Below are positions 12,601 through 23,975 of a DNA stretch of 64,000 bases, in pieces. Within the stretch, counting starts at the first letter, position 1. Each line of letters opens with the position of its first letter. Origin of the DNA: Rhinopithecus roxellana. Lineage: Eukaryota > Chordata > Mammalia > Primates > Cercopithecidae. The notes below the pieces were generated by a model. It was not told the DNA's origin, did no database searches, and saw only the letters and a list, made by a program, of their open reading frames with translations. The DNA lies in NCBI RefSeq assembly GCF_007565055.1, contig NC_044555.1, positions 35,286,611-35,350,610 of the forward strand. The letters are read 5' to 3'. The position numbers and the translations under genes were made by a program.

Positions 12601-12901
12601 ATTTTTTTTTTTTTTTTTTGGAGGCAGAGTCTCGCTCTGTCGCTCAGGCTGGAATGCAATGGAGCCATCTCGACTCACTGTAAGCTCCACTTCCCGGGTT
12701 TATGCGATTCTCGTGCCTCAGGCTCCTGAGCAACTGGGATTACAGGTGCCTGCCATCATGCTGGGCTAATTTTTATATTTCTGTAGAGATGGGGTTTCAC
12801 CATGTTGGCCAGGGTGGTCTTGAACTCCTGACCTCAGGTTACCCACCTCCTTCGGCCTATCAAAGTGCCAGGATTACAGATGTGAGCCACCACACCCAGC
12901 C
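12601..12901 (-). mobile_element. Alu SINE, antisense
   Basis: The plus strand shows a T-tail, then GGAGGCAGAGTCTCGCTCTG, and ends near CACCACACCCAGCC. It is flanked by the exact direct repeat TCAAGGGTTA (12591-12600 and 12902-12911). It looks older than the AluYR-like copies. Confidence 0.93.
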
Positions 12902-12911
12902 TCAAGGGTTA

Positions 12912-13344
12912 CATTCTTGAACTGATAATTAATTCCCTGATATGCTTACAGTTCTGTTTTTATGAGTACACATTTAAATAAAGCTTTTGCATCAGTCTGG
13001 TAGAAAAATTAGTAGAATTAGTTTAAAGGTGTGATTACATCCAACATTTCAAGTTAAGAATATAAAATTGTGAACACACCCAATGCCTTTGGTTTACAAA
13101 TAGCATTTTCTCTGATATCATTTTCTGCTAAATTGCATGATGAGGATAGGAGAAGTATTATCACTAGCCTTCAAGCACTGTTGATGTGTGTCTACTCCTT
13201 TTAGTTTAAAAATGTGGACCCAATGATAAACTTCTGAATATTCAATTTAATGTACTATGTGGTGAGCTGATTTTTACACAACAGAGAACCTTTGTCTACT
13301 TTTAGAAATAGAGCAAAGAAAAATAATTGAATTTTATATCTGAA
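12912..13344. other. AT-rich intergenic DNA
   Basis: No gene or repeat recognised. Confidence 0.5.
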
Positions 13345-13460
13345 ATAATTTTAAGGATCATAGAGTCCAAATTCTTTATTGTGTAATGGGAAAACTAAGT
13401 TTTAGAGCAGATGTGACTTACCCACAATCACACATGTATTCAGTTGTTGAACAAAGAATG
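13345..13460. mobile_element. Probable ancient SINE/LINE fragment (MIR/L2-like)
   Basis: The pattern GATCATAGAGTCCAAATTC, GGGAAAACTAAG, GTGACTTACCCACAATCACAC resembles the old mammalian core motif (GATGAGGAAACTGAGG ... GTGACTTGCCCAAGGTCACAC). Divergence is high, so family and orientation are tentative. Confidence 0.45.
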
Positions 13461-14700
13461 TAATCTGAAAGAAAAATGTATTGGACAAATAATATCCATC
13501 TATCAGATTGCTGGAATGGGGTTAACATCAGAAAACTATACACTCTCAGAGAAGACTGCATTGATTTAAAGTACATATAATGTTATCTTCCACCAACATA
13601 CATGAAAGAGGAGTCTTAGAAAATTCTTATCTCTCTGTATATATAACATTCTTTTCAATAAAAATGTAAATTATATTACTAGTGTTTTCTCTTATCAAGT
13701 CTCATTTTGACAATGGATAGCAAAAAAAAATGAAAATAATAGTTTTCGCATGTTAACGCAGGGAAAAAAATCAGGTCATGCCAAATTCCCCATTTTCTTC
13801 TACAAATTACAGATGCTACTTCAGTCTAAATTAAGTTGCCATATAGTAATAATCCATTTAGGTGGAGAAAAATATCCAAGTTTACATTCGTATTAGGAAC
13901 TATGTAAAACATGTAGGTGTCTGATGAAATTTTGTGTTTCCTTGCAGTATTTCAAACCACACAATTATTTCATCACTGCCCTCCATTTACATAAGTATAT
14001 TCCCTTTAACTTAAAAAATAGTATATCTGAAAGTGAGCTTTAGATACTGCCCTTCATATTGGGTCTACGTCTGCAGGGGCAAAGAGACCACATATCACCC
14101 AGTCAGCATTCAATGATTCGATTTCAAGGGCTTGTTACCTGAAATATTCATCTTTTGTTCTCTTCACTGTGTCCTTGCAATGTGCCTTAGCACAGTATCT
14201 TATTGACCTCCTTGGAGCACTAACATCATTCACTACTATGGGAAGAAATGATTTTCCTCCTCAGCATGGACATATTTACTACACCTTTAGGGAAGCCCAG
14301 CCAAAAGGAAGCAGCTTCCAGACAGTTTTGTTAGAAAATACTGCTACAGAAATTCTGCATAAATTCCGTTTTAGGAATTGTTAACTCTTTCTGTGAATTT
14401 AAGTAGTATTAAGGTGATCTGGCAAGAACTGTGAAAATTAATGATTGATTTCTCTATTGGCTCATAACTGTCAAGATTCCTGGATAAACTATTTAGAACA
14501 TGACATAAAAAGTAAGAGATTAGTAGTAAAAGGAAATGGTTATAAAATAAAACATGTTTAAATAAGAGCAGATTTTTTTTAAATGTTGCTTAAGGTAATA
14601 TTTGTTATGGAAAAAATGCTATCGAAATGCAGATTCTACTTCTCACCTGGAGTTTCTAAGGGAAGATTAAATTGTAATCTCAGAAAAAAAAATGTGAATG
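13461..14700. other. AT-rich intergenic DNA
   Basis: No family recognised. A 71-codon plus-strand frame at 14169-14384 has no features I recognise, and I do not call it a gene. Confidence 0.5.
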
Positions 14701-14705
14701 AAGAT

Positions 14706-14778
14706 CTCTCTCTTCCCTCCTCCCTTTCTCTCTGTCTCCTCTCTCCCTCCCTCGCTCTCCCTTCTTCCTCTTCCCTCA
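14706..14778 (+). repeat. Polypyrimidine (CT-rich) tract
   Basis: About 73 nt of almost pure C/T (TCTCTC, CTCCCTCC runs). It lies directly upstream of a truncated AluY. Confidence 0.85.
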
Positions 14779-14800
14779 TTAACATTTTGAATGTTTCTGG

Positions 14801-15066
14801 GAGGCCGACACGGGCGGATCGCGAGGTCAGGAGATCAAGACCATCCTGGCTAACACAGTGAAACCCCGTCTCTACTAAAAAATACAAAAAACTAGCCGGG
14901 CGAGGTGGCGGGCGCCTGTAGTCCCAGCTACTTGGGAGGCTGAGGCAGGAGAATGGCATAAACCCGGGAGGCAGAGCTTGCAGTGAGCTGAGATCCAGCC
15001 ACTGCACTCCAGCCTGGGCGACAGAGCCAGACTCCGTCTCAAAAAAAAAAAAAAAAAAAAAAAAAA
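14801..15066 (+). mobile_element. 5'-truncated AluY-type SINE with 20-bp target duplication
   Basis: The Alu lacks its first ~40 nt and begins at GAGGCCGACACGGGCGGATC. It ends in about 27 A. The 20-bp direct repeat AACATTTTGAATGTTTCTGG at 14781-14800 and 15067-15086 is exact, so truncation happened at insertion. Confidence 0.95.
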
Positions 15067-15218
15067 AACATTTTGAATGTTTCTGGTAACTTTTCTTATA
15101 CCATTATGAGGATTTATATTTAGTGTTTCTCTTTCCTATCAAGGCCTTTAAAAGGTAAGCATTTATCTTAAGAAAAAAATGATAGTTGTACATTTTTTTC
15201 TAATGAATTTTTTATTTT

Positions 15219-15526
15219 CTTTTTTTTTATTATTATTATTTTTTGAGATAGAGTCTTGCTCTGTTGCCCAGGCTGGAGTGCAGTGGCTGGATCTCGGCTC
15301 ACTGCAACCTTGGTTTCCCAGGTTTAGGAGATTCTTCTGCTTCAGCTTCCCCAGCTTCTGGGACTACTGGCAGGCGCCATCATGGCTATATATATATTTG
15401 TATTTTTTAGTGACACAAGGTTTCTCCATGTTGGCCAGGCTGGTCTTGAACTCCTGACCTCAAGGAATTCACCCGCTTTGGTCTCCCAAAGTGCTGGGAT
15501 TACAGGTGTGAGCCTCCGCTCCCGGA
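15219..15526 (-). mobile_element. Alu SINE, antisense
   Basis: The T-rich tail has decayed to TTA repeats. It is followed by GAGATAGAGTCTTGCTCTG and a complete antisense Alu ending near GAGCCTCCGCTCCCGG. Confidence 0.9.
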
Positions 15527-15941
15527 CTGAGCTTTTTCTTGATGTTAAACCGGTTCTCTTTCTCCTGTGTATTTGTATCAATTCCATCTATAAATGAGAA
15601 AAAAAGCTTACACAAGCCCTCACAAAAATCTTCTACTTCATTATCATTGTATAGACAGTGAACTGTTTACAAGAATTTTAACATCTATTAAAATGTCATT
15701 TTGGCAATACAGAAATTACATTAACATGTTTATTCTATTTTTATAAAGTGCCAATAGCTTCAATATATATAAAATGTGATTAAAACCAAAAACCTTTGTA
15801 AAAAGGAGATGATCTGGCTTCCTCTTTCCTCACAATCCAAGTTTAAATTGTGCATTGTCATCTATAAAATACTCTTAAATGTAAGAACTCATTCCTTTCC
15901 GGCAATTCTATTTTTTTAAATTCTTTCCTTTTCTAATTTTT
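15527..15941. other. AT-rich intergenic DNA
   Basis: Nothing recognised. Confidence 0.5.
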
Positions 15942-15983
15942 TTGTTGTTGTTGTGTTGTTGTTGTTGTTGTTGTTGTTGTTGT
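15942..15983 (+). repeat. (GTT)n microsatellite derived from an Alu tail
   Basis: About 13 GTT units with one interruption lie at the tail end of the adjoining antisense Alu. Confidence 0.9.
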
Positions 15984-16274
15984 CGTCATTGTTTTGAGAC
16001 ATGCTTTCAGTTGCCCAGACTGGAGTGCAGTGACACAATCATGGCTCGCTGTATGCTTGACCTCCCCAGGCTCACGTGATCCTCCCACCTCAGCCTCCTG
16101 AGTAGCTGGGACTATAGGCAGGCACCACCACTCCTGGCTAACTTTTGTATTTTTTGTGGAGACAGGGTTTCAGTCTGTTGCTCAGGCTGATCTCAAACTC
16201 CTGGGCTCAAGCAATTCACCCACTTCAGCCTCCCAAAGTGCTGGGATTGCAGTCATGAGCCATCGCACGCAGTC
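15984..16274 (-). mobile_element. Old Alu (J-like), antisense
   Basis: The plus strand reads GAGACATGCTTTCAGTTGCCCAGACTGGAG and includes ACACAATCATGGCTCGC, then ends near GAGCCATCGCACGCAG. The high divergence fits AluJ. Confidence 0.85.
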
Positions 16275-17584
16275 CCTAACATTCTCTTATCTATCCTTCT
16301 GTCATCTTATCGGTGTGTAGAATGATAGTTGCTGATGTTGTCAAACCTATGATAACATGATGAACATCTCAAAGTTAATTTCAGTTAACACTAGCACCTT
16401 CTGAAATGTGAGCCAAATTCAGTACTGCAATGTCAAGTTTTCCTTTCAGCCATTTTGCCCTTATCTCCCATAATGCTGTAGAAAGTCATCATCTTAAAAG
16501 ATGACAGAGCCAAAACCAAATGACATAAATTCTATTTAAAATGTTTGCTCATAAGATCAAATAAGAAAAAGGTACACTTGTTTTTCAGTGACATGTTTGA
16601 TCCATCATTAGATAATATTGTAAGCATTACTAGAGTTATTAAAATTATGTCAGCTGAAACAGTCAAAACGTACATTAAAGGCTCAGAAGGTCTTTAAAAA
16701 TATCTAATGAGTTTTGCCAATGTGTGAAAAGAACAGTGCAATTGTCATTTATTGAAATTAGGCTTAAAGTGTACCACTGAATAGTTTAAAGCCTACACCA
16801 GATACATCTGATCATTGTATGACTATATGCTATATAAAAAATGATTCACTATGTATTCTCACAAGGCACATTATGCAAGTCCAAAATACTCTCTTTCAGT
16901 ACTTTATGAGCGATGCAAACGTGTAATTGTAAAATATGGCAATAATGTCGAATTACGAAAGTACACATACATATATAATACGTATATGTGTGCACATACA
17001 TTTGACTTTGCTTTTCTAATTTAAAATTTAACTTAACGCCTTACATAGCCTTATTTTGGAGCACTCGTTTATAATTTCATCTCGAACATGAAATAGACTT
17101 TCACTTCATTTCATTTGCTGCTTACTTAGAAAGTATCCTGATTTCAGGTCAGTGTAAAGATGCTACTTATATTGTTCAACCTGAAATTAAGTGTCTCTAT
17201 TCAGTGCTTACATTTTCCTTCAACACAGTTTCTTTATGTGTGTAAGTGAGTTCTGAATTAATAGAAAAAAATGAGAACCTGCATAAAAATGATGAATATT
17301 TTCAAATTTGTGATATCTCAATTCAGATTCACCAGGTTCCTCCATATAATACTTGTTAAGAAAACATGTATTTCTCACAATGAGTAGTGCCCTTTTTCCT
17401 GTGGTTTATCTATTTGGAACAAAACTTTGATGATTTATTTAATCTCTCCCTAACATCCTTTTCACAATGGCAAAAGAGAACAAAGAACATCTATGGTTCA
17501 GAATAAATAAAACAAAGTTGTCATATCACTGAAATATACATAAAAAGAAACTCAAGTATACTAGTAGTAGAGCAGCATATGTAT
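16275..17584. other. AT-rich intergenic DNA
   Basis: No gene or clear repeat. An imperfect palindromic stretch of CATA/CGTATATG units lies near 16965-17000. Confidence 0.5.
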
Positions 17585-18060
17585 TTTTATTTAATTTATT
17601 TTAATAGACATAATAATTGAATGTATTTATGGGTTACATAGTAATGCTTTGATACATACAATGCATAGTGATCAAATCAGGGTAATTAGCATATAAGTCA
17701 CTTAAAGCATTTATTATTTCTTGTAGTGGGAAAATCCTCTCTTCTAGCTTTTTGAACACATATCATAAATTATTGTAAACTAGAGTAATCCTACAGTGCT
17801 ATAGAATGCTAGAACTTATTCTTCCTATCTAGTTGTAATTTTGTATCCTTTAATGAATGTCTCCCGCTCTCCTCTTCTCCCTACCCTTTGTAGCTTCTAG
17901 TAACCGCAAATCTACTCTCTACTTACGTGGGATCAAACTTTTAGTTTCCAAATATAAGTGGAAACATGTGGTATTAATCCTTTGTGCCTGGGTTATTTCA
18001 CTTAGTATAATATGCTTCAGGCTCACCCATATCTGTGTATTCATATAAAAAGCATATTAA
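17585..18060 (-). mobile_element. L1M 3'-UTR fragment, antisense
   Basis: The L1 3'-end style sequence includes GGGTTACATAGTAATG, the block TCCTCTCTTCTAGCTTTTTGA and the ATATAAGTGGAAACATGTGG motif. Read on the minus strand it is an old L1 3' UTR. Confidence 0.65.
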
Positions 18061-19155
18061 ATGTGCTATTAAATAAAGGGTTTGCATTTTTCCTACTGTA
18101 ATATCATAAATATCTTCCTTGGATATCTAGGTGCTCTCTCACTCACATAGTTAAAAAAGAAACCCATAACTAGTTTAGTATAAATTTCTGGATTACTTTT
18201 CTTTCTGAATGTTTTAAATTTTAATTTATTTTCATATATAGTAAGTCTATATATTTATGTGATACCTTGGATATTTTGAGTCAGGCATGCAATATGTAAT
18301 AATTAAATCATGGAGAATGGGGTACCCATCTCCTCAAGCATTTATCCTTTATGTTACAAACCATCCAATTATATTCTTTTAGTTATTTTTAAATGTACAA
18401 TTAAATTATTATCAAATACAGTCATCCTGTTGTGCTATCAAATACTTGATCTTATTCATTCTTTCTAACTATTTTTGTACTCATTAACCATCCCCATCTA
18501 AACCCCACCACACACTACCCTTCCCCACCCTGGGTAATCATCCCTTTACTTTCTATTTCCATGAGTTCAATTGTTTTGATTTTTAGATGCTACAAATAAG
18601 TTAGAATATATGTTTATCTTTTGGTGCCTGGCTTGTTTAACTTAACATAATGATCTCCAGTTCCATTCATATTGTTGCAAATGACTGGATCTCATTCTTT
18701 TTTATGGCTAAATAGTACTCCACTGTATATATGTACCACATTCCTTTCTCTATTCATCTGTTGATGGAAACTTAAGTTGCGTACAAATCTTAGCTGTTGT
18801 GAACAGTGCTGCACAAACATAGGAGTGCAAATGTCTCTTCAATATACTGATTTCCTTTATTTTTGGTATATACCAAGCAGTGGAATTGCTGGATCATATG
18901 GTAGCTCAATTTTTGGTTTTTTGAAAAAAACTCCAAACTGTTTTCTAGAGTGGTTGTACTAATTTACATTTCCACCATCGATGTACTAAGGTTCCCTTTT
19001 CTCGACATCTGTGCTAGCATTTGTTATTGCCTGTCTTTTGGATAAAAGCCAATTTGACTGGGTTGAGAGGATATCTCTTTGTAGTTTTGATTTGTATTTC
19101 TTTTTCATATATTTGTTTGACATTTGTATTTCTTCTTTTAAGAAAGGTCTACTCA

Positions 19156-19434
19156 GCCGGGCGCGGTGGCTCAAGCCTGTAATCCCAGCACTTTGGGAGG
19201 CCGAGACGGGCGGATCACAAGGTCAGGAGATCGAGACCATCCTGGCGAACACAGTGAAACCCCGTCTCTACTAAAAATACAAAAAACTAGCCGGGTGACG
19301 AGGCGGGCGCCTGTAGTCCCAGCTACTTGGGAGGCTGAGGCAGGAGAATGGCGGGAACCCGGGAGGCGGAGCTTGCAGTGAGCTGAGATCCGGCCACTGC
19401 ACTCCAGCCTGGGCGACAGAGCAAGACTCCGCCT

Positions 19435-19485
<51 letters not shown>
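19156..19485 (+). mobile_element. Young AluY-type SINE with ~50-nt A-tail
   Basis: The Alu is complete apart from one missing 5' G. It carries the GAGATCCGGCCACTGC variant and a pure A-tail of about 50 nt (19436-19485). The 16-bp duplication AAGAAAGGTCTACTCA flanks it at 19140-19155 and 19484-19499. Long pure tails shorten quickly after insertion, so this is probably the youngest insertion here. Confidence 0.96.
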
Positions 19486-19487
<2 letters not shown>

Positions 19488-21123
19488 AAGGTCTACTCAA
19501 ATCTTTTGCCCATTTTTTTTTTTCTCAGATTATTAGAGTATTTCCTATAGACTTGTTTGAACTCTTTATATATTCTGTTTATTAATTTTTGACAGATGGG
19601 TATATTGCAAATATTTTCTCCCTTTCTGTGGGTTGTCTCTTCACTCTGTTAATTGCTTCCTCTGCTGTGCAGAAGCTTTTTAACTTAATGTGATCTCGTT
19701 TGTTTATTTTTTGCTTTGGTTGCCTGTGTTTGTACTCATGAAGTTTTTGCACAGACCAATATCCTAAAGAGTTTCCCCAATGTTTTCTTGTAGTAGTTTC
19801 ATAGATTGAAGTCTTAGATTTAAATATTTAATCCATTTTGATTTTATTTTTGTATAGGATGAGAGGAGGGTCTAGTTTTATTCTCCATATGAATATCCAA
19901 TTTTCCCAGCCTCAATTATTGAATAAACTGTCTTTTCCCAAGACTATGTTCTTGCCATTTTTCTCAAAAATGAATTCGGTGTAAGTGTGTGGATTTAATT
20001 CTGGGTTCTCTATTCTGTTCTATTGGTCTATGTGTCTGTTTTTATGCCACCATGCTGTGTTGGTTACCATAGCAGTGTAGTACAATTTGAAGTCAGGTAA
20101 GGTGATTCCTCTAGGTATTTTTTTTTTTTTTTTTTCCTCAGGATAGCTGTGATAATTTGGGACTTTTTGTGATTCCATATAAGATTCAGGAATTTTTTTT
20201 TCTAGTTCAATGAGTAATGCCATTGGTATTTTGATAAGCATTGCCTTGAGTCTGTAAATTGCTTTGAGTAGTATGGGTATTTTAACAATATTAATTGCAC
20301 CATTTCATAAACATGGAATATCTTTCCATTTTTTGGTGTCCTCCTCAATTTTTTTCATCGGCATTTTATAGTTTTCATTACAGAGATCTTTCATTTTTGG
20401 TTAATTCCTAGGTATTTAATTTTATGTGTTACTATTGTAAATGGAATAACTTTTTAAAATTTATCTTAGAGATTGTTCCTTGTTGGCATATAAAAATGCT
20501 ACTGCATGTTAATTTTTTATCCTGCAACTTTACTGACCTTGTTCATGAGTTCTAACAGTTTCGTTTGTGCAGTCTTTATGTTTTTCCAAATATAAGATCA
20601 TATCATCTATAAACAAAGATAATTTGACTTCTTTCACTCCAGTTTTGATGTCCTTTGTATTTTCTCTTATATGATTGCACTAGCTAGTTCTTGCTACTGT
20701 GTTGAATTACAGCAGTGAAAGTGGGCATCCTTTCAAGTTTCAGGTGTTAGAGAACAGGTTTTCCATTTTTCCCCATTCAGTAGGATACTAGCTGAGGTTC
20801 TGTCATATATGGCTTTTATTGCATTGATGTGTGTTCCTTCTATACCCATTTCTTTGAGGATTTTTTTAATAATAAAGGAATGCTAAATTTTTTCATGTAT
20901 TTTCAGCATCAGTTGAAAAGATCATATGGATTTTATCCTTTCTTCTGTTTATATGATTTATTACATTGATTGATTTGCGTGTGTTGAACCACTCTTGCAT
21001 CCAGGGTTAAATCTCACTTGGTCATAATGCATGCTCTTTCTATTGCATTTTTGAATGTGGTTTGCTAGTATTTTATTGGAAATTGTTGCATCAATATTCG
21101 TCACGGATATTGTCCTGCAATTT

Positions 21124-21125
<2 letters not shown>

Positions 21126-21163
<38 letters not shown>
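21126..21163 (+). repeat. (TG)n microsatellite
   Basis: Nineteen uninterrupted GT units lie within the antisense L1. Confidence 0.97.
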
Positions 21164-21165
<2 letters not shown>

Positions 21166-21990
21166 CTTGATGTACCTTTGTCTGCTTTTGGTATCAGGAT
21201 AATATTGGCCTCATGGAATGAATTTGAAAGTATTCCATCCACCTCTATTTTTAAGAATTGCTTGAGTAGCATCTTTATTAGCTCTTCTTTACATGTTTGG
21301 TAGAATTCAGCATTGAAATCATTGCGTCTTGGACTCTTTTAACTGGGATTCTTTTTAATTAAGACTTTGATCTCATTATTTGTTATTTGTTCAGGTTTCA
21401 GAGTTCTTTCTAGTTCAGTTTGATTGGGTTGTGCATGTCTTGGAATTTGTCTATTTCTTCTAGATTTTCCAATTAATAGGCATATAGTTGCTCATAGTAG
21501 CCACTAATGATCCTTTGAATTTCTTGCAGCATCAGTTGTAGTGTCTCCTTTATAATTTCTGGTTTTACATATTTGAATCTTCTCTTTTTTTGGTAGTCAG
21601 TCTAGCTAAAAGTTTGTCAATTTGTTTAACTTTCCCAATAACCGACTTTTTTCACTCATGTTTTGTATTGCTTTCTTCATTTTAATTTTATTTATTTATA
21701 TTCTAATCTTTATTTTTCTTATACTAATTTTGGTTTAGTATGCTCTTGATTTTCTAGTTCTTTAAGATGCATCATTAGATTGTTTATTTGAAGTTTTTCT
21801 CCTCTTTTTAGATGTAGGCAAATATAGCTGTAAATTTCCTTCTTAATACTGCTTTTGCTGTATCCCATAGGTTTTGGTGTTATATTTCCATTATCATTCA
21901 GTAGGTGGAGTTTTCTATCCCACCATCTTGCTCCCCCTCGTTTCTTAGTTTCTGGAGTTCTAGATAAACTTTCAAAACCACGCACTGCAT

Positions 21991-22512
21991 TACTCAGAAT
22001 AGAGACAACGAATGTGTTACAGAAGTGACAAAAATTCAGTAGTAAAAGCTTGATAAATTCAGTATCTCATTCTCCATTATGGGAAAATATTCTTTATTTG
22101 CACAGAGTCAGTTTTACTCAAATTGAGAGAACACTAGATCTTCGCTGTTAATCAACCAAGGAAAATTTTTTTAATCATTGAACAGTCGATTTTAGAGGTA
22201 GAATATGCCTTGATTCTTCTAAATTTTTTCACCAACGTATCTCCATCTGCAAAGAAGAGTTAACTGGCCACTTTGATGACCTGTAAGTTCCTCAAAACCT
22301 AATACTTATTGTATTATATTTTAATTGTGGAAAACAAAGATATTCTGCATTCTACTCTTCAATGTCTTATATACAGTAAGAAGAATAAATGTAACCTTTC
22401 TCTGCCATATTTTATGCATGCCAGTTTCTTTAAATCAATTAAAAGACCTGCATTATTTACAGTTAAACACTAAACTTTAGCCTGATATTCCAGGCCCTAT
22501 AGAATGTTTTAA
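21991..22512. other. AT-rich intergenic DNA
   Basis: Nothing recognised. Confidence 0.5.
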
Positions 22513-22600
22513 AAATTATTATTATTATTATTATTTTTAAAATTTGTGAGTACAGGATAGGTATATTTATTTATGGGGTACATGGCATAACCTAGTTAAA
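22513..22600 (-). mobile_element. Short L1M 3'-end fragment with (ATT)n
   Basis: ATT repeats (22516-22535) are followed by GGTATATTTATTTATGGGG. This matches the 3'-terminal segment of the antisense L1M at 18235-18290. Confidence 0.5.
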
Positions 22601-23244
22601 GCCTTAAACTCCTTAGAATCAGAGGGACTTTATTAATTACATAGTTCAAACGTGTATCTCTTACTATAACCCCTTCAATAATCCTCCATTTTTATACACT
22701 ATTCTTTAGCCTAGAGCACTTAGGAACTCTTAATTTTTAAATTGATATATTATTAATTTTTGAATTGAATGTCGCCTCTCTGCTCTGAATTTTTTATTAA
22801 CTCTTTAATGGCTAAAAAAATTGAAATAAGTTTCTTCTTCTTATCATCTGCTTTCTGTGTTCTATAACTTCCACCTTTTCTGGTCTTTTTCTGTATGCCA
22901 TATTCTTCTCCTAATGTAAACTAAGAAGGGTCCTGCAAAGGAGGCTCACTTTCTTCTTGGCATGCCTTTATATAAGCTAGCTCTTCCCACTGCCAACATC
23001 CCGCTTCCCACCAAACTTTCCATACTGTCGAAGATTATTCTTTGTTTCCTTAGCCCTCCAAAGCATCTTAATTCTCATTTTAGCAGTTTCTAGTGTAATT
23101 AACTTGTTTACAAACGTGTAGTCTCTATTATAATATCAGAGCCTTAGTAGCAGGGTTTTGTAATGTATATCTTTGTTTCTACAATGCTTAACCCAACAGC
23201 TGGTGCAACATAGGAACCTCATAACTTTTAAAATGCATGCTAAC
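22601..23244. other. AT-rich intergenic DNA
   Basis: Nothing recognised. Confidence 0.5.
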
Positions 23245-23400
23245 TAATATTAGTATCAGAAAGAAACTTAAAGATCATCCAGTTCTACATCTTCATTATT
23301 AAAGAAAATAAAATTGAGGTCCACACAGCAGAAGTGGTTTAATTGAGGCCCACACAGCAGAAGTGGTTTGCTAAGTTTACAAGGTTAAAACTTTGTTTGA
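23245..23400. mobile_element. Probable ancient MIR/L2-like fragment
   Basis: TTAAAGATCATCCAGTTCT, AAAATTGAGGTCCACACAGCA and TTTGCTAAGTTTACAAGGTTA follow the same old core pattern as 13345-13460. A 29-bp tandem duplication lies within it. Confidence 0.4.
23312..23369 (+). repeat. 29-bp tandem duplication
   Basis: Two adjacent copies of a 29-bp unit (AATTGAGGYCCACACAGCAG then AAGTGGTTT) lie at 23312-23340 and 23341-23369. They differ at one base. Confidence 0.95.
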
Positions 23401-23970
23401 AATGGAGGGGAATTTTTATTTCAAGTGTATAGTCTAAAACACAGAAGAAATATTTGACCTTCATTACTTCTTTTAAATATGTACCTAGGATCTATCATGA
23501 TGATATTTTAACATTCACATAAAAAATTAGGTTTATGATAGGGAGGTTATTTTTTAATTTCCCAAGGGACCTGAAATTTTGATAGAAAAATGTTTAATAT
23601 TTTCTAGAATATAATAATACTGTAATCCTGATATAACCAAAGGAAATATGAATCATACAGATTAGAGACTTCAATGGAATATTTTAAAGTTTATTGTAGG
23701 CAGTGCTTGCAGTTTGGAGATGTCTGAGGTCTGAGGTCTTAAACTCACACATTCGTTACTTCAGGTAAGTAGTGCTATTGCTATTGTAATTCCAAAGCCA
23801 TAGTTTCCCTTAAGAAACAGCTGCTTGGTATCTGCATAGCACTTGCATTACCATCCCTTCTATTCAATTTTAGAAAGGTTTTGTTCTTCTCTGGTTAAAA
23901 GAATTACTGATAAAAAGTCTTATTTCATAAGCTATTATAACAGAGGCTCCTGGAAGGTCCTTTTGGCTAA
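23401..23970. other. AT-rich intergenic DNA
   Basis: Nothing recognised. Confidence 0.5.
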
Positions 23971-23975
23971 ACACA

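Larger units (their letters stand above)
18221..21985 (-). mobile_element. L1M element, antisense, internally deleted
   Basis: Plus-strand order is 3' UTR (18221-18600), ORF2 C-terminal half, reverse-transcriptase region (to about 21300) and ORF2 N-terminal part (to about 21900). Within a few bases it then reaches an L1 5'-UTR start (plus strand CCCACCATCTTGCTCCCCC near 21920). The 5'-UTR body, ORF1 and the start of ORF2 are therefore missing. An AluY (19156-19485) interrupts it, and a (TG)n tract (21126-21163) has grown inside it. All frames are broken. Confidence 0.75.

Noticed and set aside
14706..14778. Splice acceptor or branch region suggested by the polypyrimidine tract
   Set aside because: No AG-delimited coding exon follows; the next sequence is the truncated AluY.
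19171..19500. Minus-strand frame with a long phenylalanine run
   Set aside because: This is translation of an antisense AluY and its T-tail. The same applies to the frames at 14636-15007, 40714-41067, 43046-43270, 48906-49211, 57941-58274 and 59159-59412.
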